The position numbers and the translations under genes were made by a program. This document shows positions 53,524 to 62,328 of a stretch of 64,000 bases of DNA, one piece after another. Each line of letters begins with the position of its first letter. Position 1 is the stretch's first letter. The notes below the pieces were generated by a model. The model was given only the letters and a program-made list of their open reading frames with translations, had not been told where the DNA came from and ran no database searches. This stretch comes from Actinomadura_E scrupuli (GTDB taxonomy: Bacteria > Actinomycetota > Actinomycetes > Streptosporangiales > Streptosporangiaceae), in the NCBI RefSeq assembly GCF_050971785.1, contig NZ_JBPCCU010000011.1, forward strand, positions 290,699 to 354,698, in the 5' to 3' direction.

Positions 53524-53916
53524 ATGATCGTTGAACAGCACCGATGCCGCGTCTGGCAACTCGATGGCTTGCAAACCCCCGTACGAGCCGCCCGGCGCCA
53601 CACGATGCAAGCCCTCGACGACTGGCGGCTCACCGCAGACACCGACTCGGCCATCCTGCTCGTCTCTGAGATCGTCACCAACGCCTTCAGCCACGGCGCA
53701 CCACCCGTACTGCTGCAGCTCTCGGCCACCGCCACAGCCCTTCAAGTCGCGGTGTCCGACGCGTGCCCCACCCCGCCCGAGCGGCGGGAAAGCGGCGAGG
53801 GCGGGGGCTTCGGCCTCGGCATCATCGAAGCCCTCGCCAAGGTCACCGTTCATCAGCGCCCCGACGGAAAACTGATCACCGCCGTCATGGACCTCTCGGA
53901 CGGCAACCGCGACTGA
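53524..53916 (+). CDS. RsbW-like ATP-binding protein (HATPase_c_2)
   Basis: The 130-residue protein has the GHKL fold: N-box LVSEIVTNAFSHG, a D-box region VAVSDACP and a G-box EGGGFGLGIIEALAK. Single-domain members act as anti-sigma factors or kinases, or act jointly with XRE regulators. GGAGGAGCC precedes the ATG. It is divergent from the XRE gene. Confidence 0.9.
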   Translation: MIVEQHRCRVWQLDGLQTPVRAARRHTMQALDDWRLTADTDSAILLVSEIVTNAFSHGAPPVLLQLSATATALQVAVSDACPTPPERRESGEGGGFGLGIIEALAKVTVHQRPDGKLITAVMDLSDGNRD

Positions 53917-53932
53917 TCGGCCCGGTGCGCGG

Positions 53933-54439
53933 TTACCGGAGACGAGCACGCTCGTCGATATGGCGCCCGGGCTCGCCTAGGAAGGCACCGGAGTCGACCG
54001 GTCCGTACGCCAGGTTGAGGGTGTCGAGCCGGTAATTCCACTCCTGGCCGCATGAGCACGTTCCCGAGAACCGATAGTTGATCTGCCAGCGCAGCCACTC
54101 GCCCCGCGCGAGACGGACCGCCGGTGGGCGGCGCCAGCGGCGCGGCACGCCGTAAGGCGTCGCGGACAGATGCACCCGCAGCAGCCCGTCCGACTCCCGG
54201 AGGTCCACGTCATCGACCGGCGGTGGCCCGTCCAGCAGCGCGATCCGTGGTTCGAAACCGGCACTCTCGTCCATACGTACGTCATGGACGAACGGAAGGC
54301 CCGACTGCGGCAGCATGAACGCCACCGGGACCGCGTTACGGCGCGTCGCGGCCTCGCCGCCGCGCGACCGCTTGGTCCACGACGTACGCACCCACTGCAC
54401 GGCCACGTCCACGGAACCGATCATCCGCCGCGGGCCCAC
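53933..54439 (-). CDS. Hypothetical protein
   Basis: The frame encodes 168 residues, including VAVQWVRTSWTKRSRGGEAA, SGTCSCGQEWNYRLDTLNL and GEPGRHIDERARLR. I recognise no domain. The C-terminal Cys-x-Cys suggests a metal site. An internal ATG (MIGSVDV) is an alternative start. It is convergent with the RsbW-like gene and lies 37 bp after the permease gene ends on the far side. Confidence 0.55.
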   Translation of the reverse strand: MGPRRMIGSVDVAVQWVRTSWTKRSRGGEAATRRNAVPVAFMLPQSGLPFVHDVRMDESAGFEPRIALLDGPPPVDDVDLRESDGLLRVHLSATPYGVPRRWRRPPAVRLARGEWLRWQINYRFSGTCSCGQEWNYRLDTLNLAYGPVDSGAFLGEPGRHIDERARLR

Positions 54440-54475
54440 AGGTCGCCACTCGATATCCGAGGAGCCGTCCAGCGC

Positions 54476-55252
54476 TCAGGCGTCGCGGAGCCGGAGCAGC
54501 AGGCCGCCGGTGAGGAGTGCGGCGGCGGCCCATGCGGCGAGGACGCCGAGGCCTGCCCATGGGCCGATGGGCAGGCTGCGGAGATCGGTGGTGGCCTGGA
54601 CGGAGAGCCCGGCGGGCATCGGCGCGATCTGCTGGAGCCGCTCCTGCCAGTCCGGGTTGCTGATCACCTGGGCGATGACCGGAGGGAGGTAGAGCAGGCC
54701 GAGCACGATCCCCATGGCCGTCGCGGCGTTCCGGGCAGCGGTGGCGATGCCGAGGGCGAGCAGGGCGATCAGGGCGAGGTAGAGGACCGAGCCGGTGGCG
54801 GCGCGGAGCGTCGGCCCGTCGGCCGGGGACAAGGACGGATAGCCGTGCGCCGGAGTGAAGCCGTTGCCGGGCAGGAGGAGCCGCCCGGCGAGCAGCGACG
54901 ACAGGACGGCGAAAGTGGCGGCCACCAGCACCACCCCGGTGAGGACGGCGGCCTTGGCGGCCAGGGTGGCGGTACGGCGTGGCATCGCCGTCAGGGTGGT
55001 GCGGATCATGCCGGTGGCGTACTCATTGCTGATCACGATCACGCCCAGGATGGCGACCACCGCCTGGCCGAGGCCGACGCCGGTGAGGCTGAGCCTGGTG
55101 GCGTCGCCGCCGCAGCCTGCGGAGGGGCAGGACACCACCGCGGCCACACCGGCGCTCAGGGCCACGGTCAGCGCGACTGCGGTGAGCAGCGACCAGAGCG
55201 TGCCGGTCACGGTGCGCAGCTTGGTCCACTCCGCGTGCATCGCCGCTCTCAT
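54476..55252 (-). CDS. ABC-2-type transport permease
   Basis: The 258-residue protein begins MRAAMHAEWTKLRTVTGTLW, the usual opening of actinobacterial ABC-2 permeases, and has six membrane helices (LGVIVISNEYATGMIRTTLT, LALIALLALGIATAARNAAT). It overlaps the preceding permease gene by four bases (ATGA). It is the last gene of the ATPase-permease-permease operon. Confidence 0.9.
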   Translation of the reverse strand: MRAAMHAEWTKLRTVTGTLWSLLTAVALTVALSAGVAAVVSCPSAGCGGDATRLSLTGVGLGQAVVAILGVIVISNEYATGMIRTTLTAMPRRTATLAAKAAVLTGVVLVAATFAVLSSLLAGRLLLPGNGFTPAHGYPSLSPADGPTLRAATGSVLYLALIALLALGIATAARNAATAMGIVLGLLYLPPVIAQVISNPDWQERLQQIAPMPAGLSVQATTDLRSLPIGPWAGLGVLAAWAAAALLTGGLLLRLRDA

Positions 55253-56796
55253 GCGTCCCGCCGGCGCAGCAGGACGACGGCCAGGCCCAACGCGACCACG
55301 GCGTAGCCGCACAACACGGCGAAGCCGGCCCATGGCGACAGCGGGTAGTAACCGGCCGGTGGAATGTAGGTGCTGTCCACCTGCGGATAGAACGGGATGC
55401 TCTGCCGGATGGCGAAGCCGGCGGCCGGGGTGACCCGCAGCAGCCACCGCGCGGCACCCGGGGGCAGCCCGGGAACGGTCGCGAGCATGTAGGGCAGGAC
55501 GATCGCCGCGATGACGGCGGTGACCGCCCCGGCACCGTGCCGCAGGATGGCGCCGATCGCCAGGGCCAGGATCGCCGCGACGGCGAGCAACGCCGCGGTA
55601 CCGGCGACCACCCTCAGTTCGGTGAGCGACGACACCGGGAACAGGTAGAACCCGGTGGCCTTCGCCAGCGGCCGGCCGGACGCGATCATGACGATCGCGG
55701 TGACCAGGCCGACGGCGAACGTGACCGCGCTGATCACGAGGGCCTTCGCCACCAGGACCCGGCCCCGCCGCGGGCTCGCGGCGAGGGTGGTGCGGATCAG
55801 GCCCCGCCGGTACTCGGCGGTGATGAACATCGTCGCCATGACGATCACCACGATCAACCCGGCGAACGTCCCCACGAGGAAGCCCTCGATGGTGTCGCCG
55901 TTGCCCAGGGCCCCGCCGCCCACGACCGGCGCGATGTCGCCGGCCCCGGTCACGGTGAACCCGCTGCCGGTCCGAGTGTGACCGCCGGACGTCTTCGGCG
56001 GGTAGTTGCCGGAGGTACCGACCCCGCCGAACTGCCCGCCCTGCCACGAGCCCTGCGGCCACTGGCCCCGCAGCTCGACGTGACCGAAGGCGGCGGTGGC
56101 CGAGGCGGGGTTGTAGGTGCCCACGTCGATACTGGTCACGTGGATGGAGGCCGGGGAGGTGACGAAGAGCCCCGCCTCCACGGTCGAGGGGAGCCCGGGG
56201 AGCCGGGCGGTGCCGACCTGGTTCCAGCGGCTGCCGTCGGCGGAGTCGTACCCGGTGATCGTGTCGCCGGAACGGACCAGCCGCAGCCAGCGCGGGGAAG
56301 CCGGGGAGACCGCGCCGGGGGTACCGGCCGTGTCATGGGTGTAGTCGTACTGCCACCGCACTCCGTGCCCGCCGGTGACCATCAGCGCCGCGTACGCGGA
56401 CCCCTGCTCGAGCTTCTGCTTCACGATGATCCCGGCCTTCGCCCAGGGCTGGGTCTCGGCGCGCATGTGTTGCGGACCCATCGCGGTCCTGCCGGTCAAC
56501 GACGTCACCGGCACGGTGATGCTGCCGTCTCCGGCCAGCGGCTGGTGCACGAAGTAGAAGCTGTCGTTCACGGCCTGGCCGCCCGGCCCTATCGGTACAC
56601 GGGGATCGGCGACGTGATCGGGACGGCTGTCGCTCGCGATGCTGAGCATCCCCACCAGCACCGTCACCAGTCCCGCGGCGATGGAGCCGATGACCCAGCC
56701 GCGTACCGTCCTGAACTTGGTCCATTCGGCCCGCAGCGACTGCGCGAAGCCGCCTCGTCCGGTCCGCAGGTCCGAGCGGTACGGCGTGGTCGTCAT
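55249..56796 (-). CDS. ABC-2-type permease with inserted extracellular DUF1349-like domain
   Basis: The 515-residue protein begins RAEWTKFRTVRGWVIGSIAA (helix 1). About 250 residues of hydrophilic sequence follow, including PRWLRLVRSGDTITGYDSAD and GSRWNQVGTARL, which resemble the DUF1349/laminin-G beta-sandwich. Five more helices complete the permease (MATMFITAEYRRGLIRTTLA). The extra domain lies between helix 1 and 2 and so faces outward. ATG 56796 overlaps the ATPase stop. It is unusually long for this family because of the insert. Confidence 0.87.
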   Translation of the reverse strand: MTTTPYRSDLRTGRGGFAQSLRAEWTKFRTVRGWVIGSIAAGLVTVLVGMLSIASDSRPDHVADPRVPIGPGGQAVNDSFYFVHQPLAGDGSITVPVTSLTGRTAMGPQHMRAETQPWAKAGIIVKQKLEQGSAYAALMVTGGHGVRWQYDYTHDTAGTPGAVSPASPRWLRLVRSGDTITGYDSADGSRWNQVGTARLPGLPSTVEAGLFVTSPASIHVTSIDVGTYNPASATAAFGHVELRGQWPQGSWQGGQFGGVGTSGNYPPKTSGGHTRTGSGFTVTGAGDIAPVVGGGALGNGDTIEGFLVGTFAGLIVVIVMATMFITAEYRRGLIRTTLAASPRRGRVLVAKALVISAVTFAVGLVTAIVMIASGRPLAKATGFYLFPVSSLTELRVVAGTAALLAVAAILALAIGAILRHGAGAVTAVIAAIVLPYMLATVPGLPPGAARWLLRVTPAAGFAIRQSIPFYPQVDSTYIPPAGYYPLSPWAGFAVLCGYAVVALGLAVVLLRRRDA

Positions 56797-57728
56797 GACG
56801 CCGGTCCCCCGGCCATACCGGCGCGGAACTCCACCGCGTCCCGGGTGAGCTCCAGGTAGGCCTCCTCCAGGGTCGCCCGGTGCGCCGACACCTCCGAGAA
56901 CGGCATCCCGTTCGCACCGAGCAGCACCACGATGCGCTCCGCCGGCAGCCCGGACACGGTGAGCGTGTCCGGCCCGGTGGCGGCCACGGTGGCGCCCGCC
57001 TCCGCCAGCACGGTCGTCGCGGCCGCCCCGGCAGTGGTACGCAGCGTGACGCGGCCACCGGACGCCGCCGCGATCAGCTCGTGTACGCCGGCATCGGCGA
57101 TGACCTTGCCGCGGCCGACCACCACCAGATGGCCGGCGGTGTCCTGCAGCTCGCTCATCAGGTGGCTGGACACCAGGACCGCGCGGCCCTGCTCGGCCAG
57201 CGAACGCAGGAACCCGCGCATCCATACGATGCCCTCGGGATCCATGCCGTTGAACGGCTCGTCCATCATGAGCATCGGCGGGTCGCCCAGCAGCGCGGCA
57301 GCGATCCCCAGACGCTGGCGCATGCCCAGGGAGTAACCGCCCGCCCTCCGCCGGGCCACCGCCCGCAGCCCGACCTGCTCGATCACCGCATCGACCCGCC
57401 GGGCGGTCAGGCCCTGCGAATGGGCCAGCCACAGCAGATGATGACGCGCGCTCCGGCTCGGCTGCAGCGCGGCGGCGTCCAGGAGCGACCCGACATGGCT
57501 CAGCGGGTGCCGCAGGCTACGGTACGGCCGCCCGCCCACCAGCGCCTGACCTTGATCGGCCGCGTCGAGGCCCAGGATCACCCGCATGGTGGTCGACTTC
57601 CCCGCGCCGTTCGGGCCGACAAAGCCGGTGACCTGCCCCGGCTCGACGGTGAACGACATCCCGTCGAGGGCCTGCGTCGGCCCGAACCGCTTGCGCAGGC
57701 CGGTGACTTCGATGGTCGCGTCGCTCAT
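56793..57728 (-). CDS. ABC transporter ATP-binding protein
   Basis: The 311-residue protein has Walker A GPNGAGKST (38-46), signature YSLGMRQRLGIAAALLG, Walker B MLMMDEPFNGMDPEG and the switch VSSHLMSELQ. The C-terminal 80 residues carry the DUF4162-like tail common in drug-resistance ABC-2 ATPases. ATG 57728. First gene of the exporter operon, divergent from the OmpR-type two-component system. Confidence 0.94.
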   Translation of the reverse strand: MSDATIEVTGLRKRFGPTQALDGMSFTVEPGQVTGFVGPNGAGKSTTMRVILGLDAADQGQALVGGRPYRSLRHPLSHVGSLLDAAALQPSRSARHHLLWLAHSQGLTARRVDAVIEQVGLRAVARRRAGGYSLGMRQRLGIAAALLGDPPMLMMDEPFNGMDPEGIVWMRGFLRSLAEQGRAVLVSSHLMSELQDTAGHLVVVGRGKVIADAGVHELIAAASGGRVTLRTTAGAAATTVLAEAGATVAATGPDTLTVSGLPAERIVVLLGANGMPFSEVSAHRATLEEAYLELTRDAVEFRAGMAGGPAS

Positions 57729-57784
57729 GTGATGGTCCTTTTCGATCGATGGACGCCGCTTCGACAGTGGTTCTACGCCGCTGC

Positions 57785-57827
57785 CGGTGTCAGCACGGTG
57801 TCGGCGACCGGCACCGCGCTGACACCG
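57785..57827. promoter_or_regulatory. Nested inverted/direct repeats between ABC operon and response regulator
   Basis: 10-bp arms CGGTGTCAGC (57785-57794) and GCTGACACCG (57818-57827) enclose an imperfect inner pair GGTGTCGG / CCGGCACC. GGTGTC is repeated at 57786 and 57797, an 11-bp period typical of OmpR-family binding sites. It lies 57 bp upstream of the ATPase start. Confidence 0.5.
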
Positions 57828-57923
57828 TGGCGCCACCGGTGACCTGGCATGGTGGGACCGGCGTCACACCCCGCCGCTGATCCGGGCGGAGCCCCGGCCG
57901 TCGAGAGGGACCATGGGCAGATC

Positions 57924-58586
57924 ATGAGAGTGCTGGTCGTTGAGGACTTCGAGATTCTGGCCAGGACGATCGGGACCGGGCTGCGCCGGGAGGGGATGGC
58001 GGTCGACGTCGTCCTCGACGGGCACGACGCGCTCGGCCATCTGGCCGTCACCCGCTATGACGTCGTGGTGCTGGACCGCGACCTGCCCGGAGTGCACGGC
58101 GACGAGGTCTGCCGGAGGATCGTGGCCGGGCGGTCCGGAAGCAGGGTGCTCATGCTGACCGCGGCCGGTGCCGTCAGGGAGCGGGTGGACGGCCTCGGCC
58201 TGGGCGCGGACGACTACCTCCCGAAGCCCTTCGACTTCTCCGAGCTCGTGGCCCGTATCCGTGCTCTTGGCCGTCGCTCCGCCGCCGCGCTGCCTCCGAC
58301 GCTCGAGAGCGGCGACCTGACCCTTGACCCCAGCCGCCGGATCGCGTCCCGCGCCGGGCGGCGCCTCGAGCTCAGCCCGAAGGAGTTCGCCGTCCTGGAG
58401 TGCCTGCTCGCCTCCGCCGGCAGGGTGGTCTCCGCCGAGGAGTTGCTGGAACGGGTCTGGGACGAGGCCGCCGACCCCTTCACCACCGCGGTCAAGACGA
58501 CGGTACGCCGGCTACGGGCCAAGCTCGGTGATCCGCCGGTCATCCACACCGTTCGTGAGGGCGGGTACCGGATCGGAGAGGCATGA
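57924..58586 (+). CDS. OmpR/PhoB-family response regulator
   Basis: The 220-residue protein has a receiver domain (VVEDFEILARTIGTGL, phosphorylation Asp51 in VVLDRDLPG, Thr in LMLTAAG, Lys in YLPKPFDF) and a winged-helix C-terminal domain (LSPKEFAVLECLLASAG, TTVRRLRAKLGDPPVI, GYRIGEA). ATG 57924. The kinase start overlaps the stop (ATGA). It probably controls the divergent ABC exporter. Confidence 0.95.
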   Translation: MRVLVVEDFEILARTIGTGLRREGMAVDVVLDGHDALGHLAVTRYDVVVLDRDLPGVHGDEVCRRIVAGRSGSRVLMLTAAGAVRERVDGLGLGADDYLPKPFDFSELVARIRALGRRSAAALPPTLESGDLTLDPSRRIASRAGRRLELSPKEFAVLECLLASAGRVVSAEELLERVWDEAADPFTTAVKTTVRRLRAKLGDPPVIHTVREGGYRIGEA

Positions 58587-59719
58587 TGCGCCCTTCCCGC
58601 ACACCGGCCGCGGTGTTCCGCCTGCCCCGGCGTACGTTGCGCACGCGGCTCGCCTTGCTCTACGCCGGGCCCTTCGTCGTCTCAGGCGGCCTCATGCTCG
58701 CCATCGCGGCCAGTGCCGTGCAGAGCGCGAGCCCCGCCGGGCCCGGAGGCCGTGCCTCCGGCACCGCCCAGCAGGGCACCGACGTCCACCAGCTGGTCAT
58801 GGCCGCCTCCGTCGGTCTCGCGTTCATGGTCTTGCTCGCGCTCACGCTGGGCTGGCTGGTCGCCGGCCGGTTCCTGCGACCCCTGCGCACGATCACGGCG
58901 ACCGCCCGGGACATCTCCGCCAGCAATCTGCACCGGCGCCTCAACCTGGGCGGCCCCGACGACGAGTTCAAGGAGCTCGGGGAGACGCTCAACGGCCTGT
59001 TCGAGCGGCTCGAGGCATCGTTCGAGTCGCAGCGGCACTTCGTGGCCAACGCCTCGCACGAACTGCGCACCCCGCTCACCGCGGAGCGAACCCTGCTCCA
59101 GGTGACACTCGCCGATCCGGATGCCACCACCGAGACGTTGCGCTCGGCCTGCGAGGAGATGCTGGCGCTGGGCCAACAGCAGGAACGTCTCATCGAGGCG
59201 CTCCTGACCCTGGCGACCGGTCAGCGGGGAATCGAGCGGCGGGAGCACTTCGATCTCGCCGAGGTCGCCGGGAGAGTCGTCCTGGCCCGCCGTCAGGAGG
59301 CCCTGCGGCGAGGCGTGCACGTCGGCACCACGCTCACCGCGGCTCCGGCGGCCGGTGACCCCAGCCTGGTGGAGAGCCTGGTGGCCAACCTGGTGGACAA
59401 CGCCCTGCGCCACAACGTGGCGGGCGGCCGGGTCGAGATCTCGACGGCGATGACCTCCGGGCGGGCGAGCATCTCGGTGCGGAACACCGGACCGGTGATC
59501 CCACCCGACCAGCTCGCACGACTCTTCCAGCCGTTCCAGCAACTCGGCGGCGAGCGGATCCGTCACACCGGCGGGCACGGGCTCGGCCTGGCCATCGTCC
59601 ATGCCATCGCCACCGCCCACGGCGCAACGCTCACCCCCCGCGCCCGGCCGGAAGGCGGCCTAGACATCAAGGTGATCTTTCCGCGCGGGGATCGCGGCGG
59701 CCGCCCGCGGCTGAGCTGA
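58583..59719 (+). CDS. Sensor histidine kinase (HisKA, HAMP)
   Basis: The 378-residue protein has two membrane helices (about 22-46 and 71-94) with a short periplasmic loop of about 25 residues, a HAMP domain, the H-box ASHELRTPLTAERTLL with His159, N-box LVDNALRHN and G-box HGLGLAIVHAIA. The small outside loop suggests that it senses through its membrane helices or partner transporter, as in intramembrane-sensing kinases. It is paired with the response regulator upstream and the ABC exporter divergent to both. Confidence 0.94.
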   Translation: MMRPSRTPAAVFRLPRRTLRTRLALLYAGPFVVSGGLMLAIAASAVQSASPAGPGGRASGTAQQGTDVHQLVMAASVGLAFMVLLALTLGWLVAGRFLRPLRTITATARDISASNLHRRLNLGGPDDEFKELGETLNGLFERLEASFESQRHFVANASHELRTPLTAERTLLQVTLADPDATTETLRSACEEMLALGQQQERLIEALLTLATGQRGIERREHFDLAEVAGRVVLARRQEALRRGVHVGTTLTAAPAAGDPSLVESLVANLVDNALRHNVAGGRVEISTAMTSGRASISVRNTGPVIPPDQLARLFQPFQQLGGERIRHTGGHGLGLAIVHAIATAHGATLTPRARPEGGLDIKVIFPRGDRGGRPRLS

Positions 59720-59933
59720 GCGGCGATTCGGAGCCGGTCCCGTCGCGATTCCCATCAGCTCGTCCTTCGAGACCCGGCTGACGCGGTCCCCGGCGGCTAC
59801 GGCCTCAGCGGACACGCCTCGGGGAATTCCATCACCGAGGACTCCCCTCGCTTCGCCACGGGGATGACGGCCTTAACCAGGGCTCACCGCTCACCGCATG
59901 AGTCCCGACCACCGCAACAAGGAGAACAGCATC

Positions 59934-60377
59934 ATGGACATGAAACTCGAAGTCCTGGTCATACCGGTTTCCGATGTCGACCGGGCCAAGGCCTTCTACG
60001 AGCAGCTCGGCTTCCGCCTGGACGCCGACTTCCCCGTCGGCGACGGCTTCCGGGTCGTGCAGGTCACCCCGCCGGGATCGGAAGCGTCGATCATCTTCGG
60101 CGACGGCGTCTCCGCGGCCGTCCCCGGATCGGCGCAGGGGCTGCACCTCATCGTCACCGACATCGAGGCCGCCCGCGCCGAGCTGGTCGCCCGCGGCGCC
60201 GACGTCGGCGAGATCTGGCACGACGCCGACGGCGTCTTCCACCACGCCGGTACGGCGAGCCGCGTTGCCGGGCCGCACCCCGATCGCGCCGACTACGGCT
60301 CCTTCGCCTCGTTCGAGGACCCCGACGGCAACGGGTGGATCCTCCAGGAGGTCGTCACCCGCGCCCCCGGCCGCTGA
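59934..60377 (+). CDS. VOC (glyoxalase/bleomycin-resistance) family protein
   Basis: The 147-residue protein has the paired beta-alpha-beta-beta-beta modules of the VOC fold: LEVLVIPVSDVDRAKAFYEQ, LGFRLDADFPVG, and GLHLIVTDIEAARAELVARG, ending FEDPDGNGWILQEV. His and Glu residues could hold a metal. The function is not clear. ATG 59934 has AAGGAG at good spacing; an ATG at 59898 is possible but less well placed. Confidence 0.88.
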   Translation: MDMKLEVLVIPVSDVDRAKAFYEQLGFRLDADFPVGDGFRVVQVTPPGSEASIIFGDGVSAAVPGSAQGLHLIVTDIEAARAELVARGADVGEIWHDADGVFHHAGTASRVAGPHPDRADYGSFASFEDPDGNGWILQEVVTRAPGR

Positions 60378-60389
60378 GACACCGCAGCC

Positions 60390-60480
60390 GTGACCGGTTC
60401 CGTACAGCGCCCTCTTCTCTTCCTCGATGTCGACGGACCGCTCATTCCCTTCGGCGCGCCTCAGCAGCATCCGGCCAGGT
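60390..60480 (+). pseudogene. 5' stub of a HAD-family hydrolase
   Basis: A GTG at 60390 begins TGSVQRPLLFLDVDGPLIPF, the typical start of an actinobacterial HAD-type hydrolase with the nucleophile Asp in DVDG. Similarity ends within about 30 codons (GAPQQHPARYP), and the frame continues into antisense of the next gene. The other HAD motifs are missing, so this is a truncated remnant. Confidence 0.6.
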
Positions 60481-60602
60481 ATCCGGCTTTATCCGACCGA
60501 CCCCGGTCACTACCGTGCTGTGAGCATGGCCGTGTGCTCTCGCTGAGAATGAATGACGCCGCGCATCTGGTGGGATGCCCGTTCCCGCGGGACGTCGTGG
60601 CC

Positions 60603-62285
60603 TTAGCCGCCGCTGTCCGTGGTGGTCGTGGGGCCGTCGAGGAAGGCCTTCATCTCGCTTCGAAGCCTGACGTCGGGTTCGGCTGCTGCGGCGGTGGCCA
60701 CCCATTCGCGGGCCCGGTTGGGCAAGTGCGCCGCCGGCCAGGTCGACAGGGCCCGCAGAGCGCAGGACCGTACGCGGATGACCGGGTTGGTGAGGGCGGT
60801 CCGGAGCAGCTCGAGTCCGGTTCCGGGGTGCTTTGCCAGTCCGGAGACGATGATCTCGAGAGCGCGGTCGGGTGCGTGTTCGGGACCGAAGCCACCGCTC
60901 TTGGCGGGGCCACCGGCGAGTGCGTCGAGCGGGAGCAGCCGGGTGGCCAGCTTGATGACCTGGTGGATGCTCTCGTGGTCGGAGCGGCGGAGGGTCCACT
61001 GCCATACGTAGGCATTGAAAGGATCGCGCTCCAGGTGGTCCAGAGCCTGGGCGAGCACCGGCATGGCGAGGCGGCCTGCGCACGACAGAGCGGTGTTGAA
61101 GCCGTACGGGCCGACCGGGTCGCTCAGGTGCGCGAGCACGAGATCGCGCCACACCGGCCTTGCCAGCAGTGCCTCGTATCGAGCCGCCAGGGCCTGCGGT
61201 TCCCGGTCCGGCCAGGTGAAGTCCTCGTCGGGCCGGGACACGAACCGGGCGAGGGTCAGCAGGTGGTCCAGCCTGCTCAGCGTCGGTGGAGCCGTACTCG
61301 CGAGCTCGGCGTAGCGGTGCATGGCCGGTACGGCGTCGTCGTAGTCGGTCATGTCCTGGGCCGGGCCGCCCATCGCCAGCGCGGCGAGGATACCGCCGGC
61401 ACCGTCCAGCAGAGCCTCGTCCACCTCGGGTCGGAGGAGAGCCGGGTAGAGATCCCCGGTGGTGGCGGCGAGGTGAGCGAGGTACTCGTTCATGACTCCG
61501 TTACGGAACCCCTCCCGCAGCAGCCAGGCCTTGATCTCGGGGTCGCCGCAGCCCTTCAGGCGTTCCACCGCGTGGATCCGCCCCCACCCCTGCACCCGTT
61601 GTGCGAGCTCGTGGGCGGCTCGTTGCCGGTCGGGCTGGGTGTTCATGAGCGCCACCACGGCGTACAGGGTGAGCTCGTCGAGGGCGCCGAGCAGGAGCAG
61701 CAGCTCACGGTCGCGTGCGTCCCCGCAGACTCCCAGCATGACGATCCCGAGCTTGACGGTGTCGCGGAGCGAGCCGTACTCGGTCAGATGCCGCGCCACC
61801 TCCCGGAGCCGCTCACCGGGAAGGCTCCGTGAGCGAAGCTCCTTGACCAGGTCGTCGGCGATGGCGACGGCCGATTGCCAGGCGAGCATTTCGTGCAAAC
61901 CAGCCATGGCTCCGGGCCGGGGCGGCGTGGACACCAGCCCTTCGAGAAGATCGGCGATCTCCTCGACCGCTGCGGGCGCCGGGTCGGTACGGAAGTGATG
62001 GGTGCGGACGCCGTCGAGCACGACGCTCGGGAGGAAGGGGCCTTCACCGCTCTCGCGGGGTGGCTCGTCAGGGAGGGGATGGCCGTCGTGAGGCCAGGGG
62101 CCGGGACCATGGAGGGCGCTGAGGGCGAGAGCGTGGGCCAGGAAGGTGGGCCGGTCGTCAAGGGGACCGGTTTCCAGCTCCCACTCGCCGGGCCTCACCG
62201 GCAGGGGCGCTGGACGCCCTTTCCGTAGAAGATCATGCGCTGATGATGACAGCACCCCGGCCGAGACCGCAACGAGGTTTACCAC
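60603..62285 (-). CDS. Helical-repeat (HEAT-like) protein of unknown function
   Basis: The frame encodes 560 residues rich in Leu/Ala helices arranged in repeats (VRSCALRALSTWPAAHLPN, SRPDEDFTWPDREPQALAAR). Short motifs such as RSDHESIHQVIKLATRLLPL recur in a HEAT-like pattern, but I recognise no named family. The start is uncertain: GTG at 62285 gives the longest frame, and later GTG/ATG codons are possible. It is convergent with the HAD stub and divergent from the vapBC-like pair. Confidence 0.7.
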   Translation of the reverse strand: MVNLVAVSAGVLSSSAHDLLRKGRPAPLPVRPGEWELETGPLDDRPTFLAHALALSALHGPGPWPHDGHPLPDEPPRESGEGPFLPSVVLDGVRTHHFRTDPAPAAVEEIADLLEGLVSTPPRPGAMAGLHEMLAWQSAVAIADDLVKELRSRSLPGERLREVARHLTEYGSLRDTVKLGIVMLGVCGDARDRELLLLLGALDELTLYAVVALMNTQPDRQRAAHELAQRVQGWGRIHAVERLKGCGDPEIKAWLLREGFRNGVMNEYLAHLAATTGDLYPALLRPEVDEALLDGAGGILAALAMGGPAQDMTDYDDAVPAMHRYAELASTAPPTLSRLDHLLTLARFVSRPDEDFTWPDREPQALAARYEALLARPVWRDLVLAHLSDPVGPYGFNTALSCAGRLAMPVLAQALDHLERDPFNAYVWQWTLRRSDHESIHQVIKLATRLLPLDALAGGPAKSGGFGPEHAPDRALEIIVSGLAKHPGTGLELLRTALTNPVIRVRSCALRALSTWPAAHLPNRAREWVATAAAAEPDVRLRSEMKAFLDGPTTTTDSGG

Positions 62286-62302
62286 GGTACGGTCGGCCGA
62301 AA

Positions 62303-62321
62303 ATCACACTTGCAGTATGAT
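62303..62321 (+). promoter_or_regulatory. -10 element within an inverted repeat, upstream of the antitoxin gene
   Basis: ATCACAC-TTGCA-GTATGAT is an imperfect inverted repeat (one mismatch in seven). It contains TATGAT (62316-62321), which lies seven bases before the GTG start at 62329. The message would be leaderless, and an operator over the -10 element is the usual place for antitoxin autorepression. Confidence 0.5.
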
Positions 62322-62328
62322 TTGAAGG

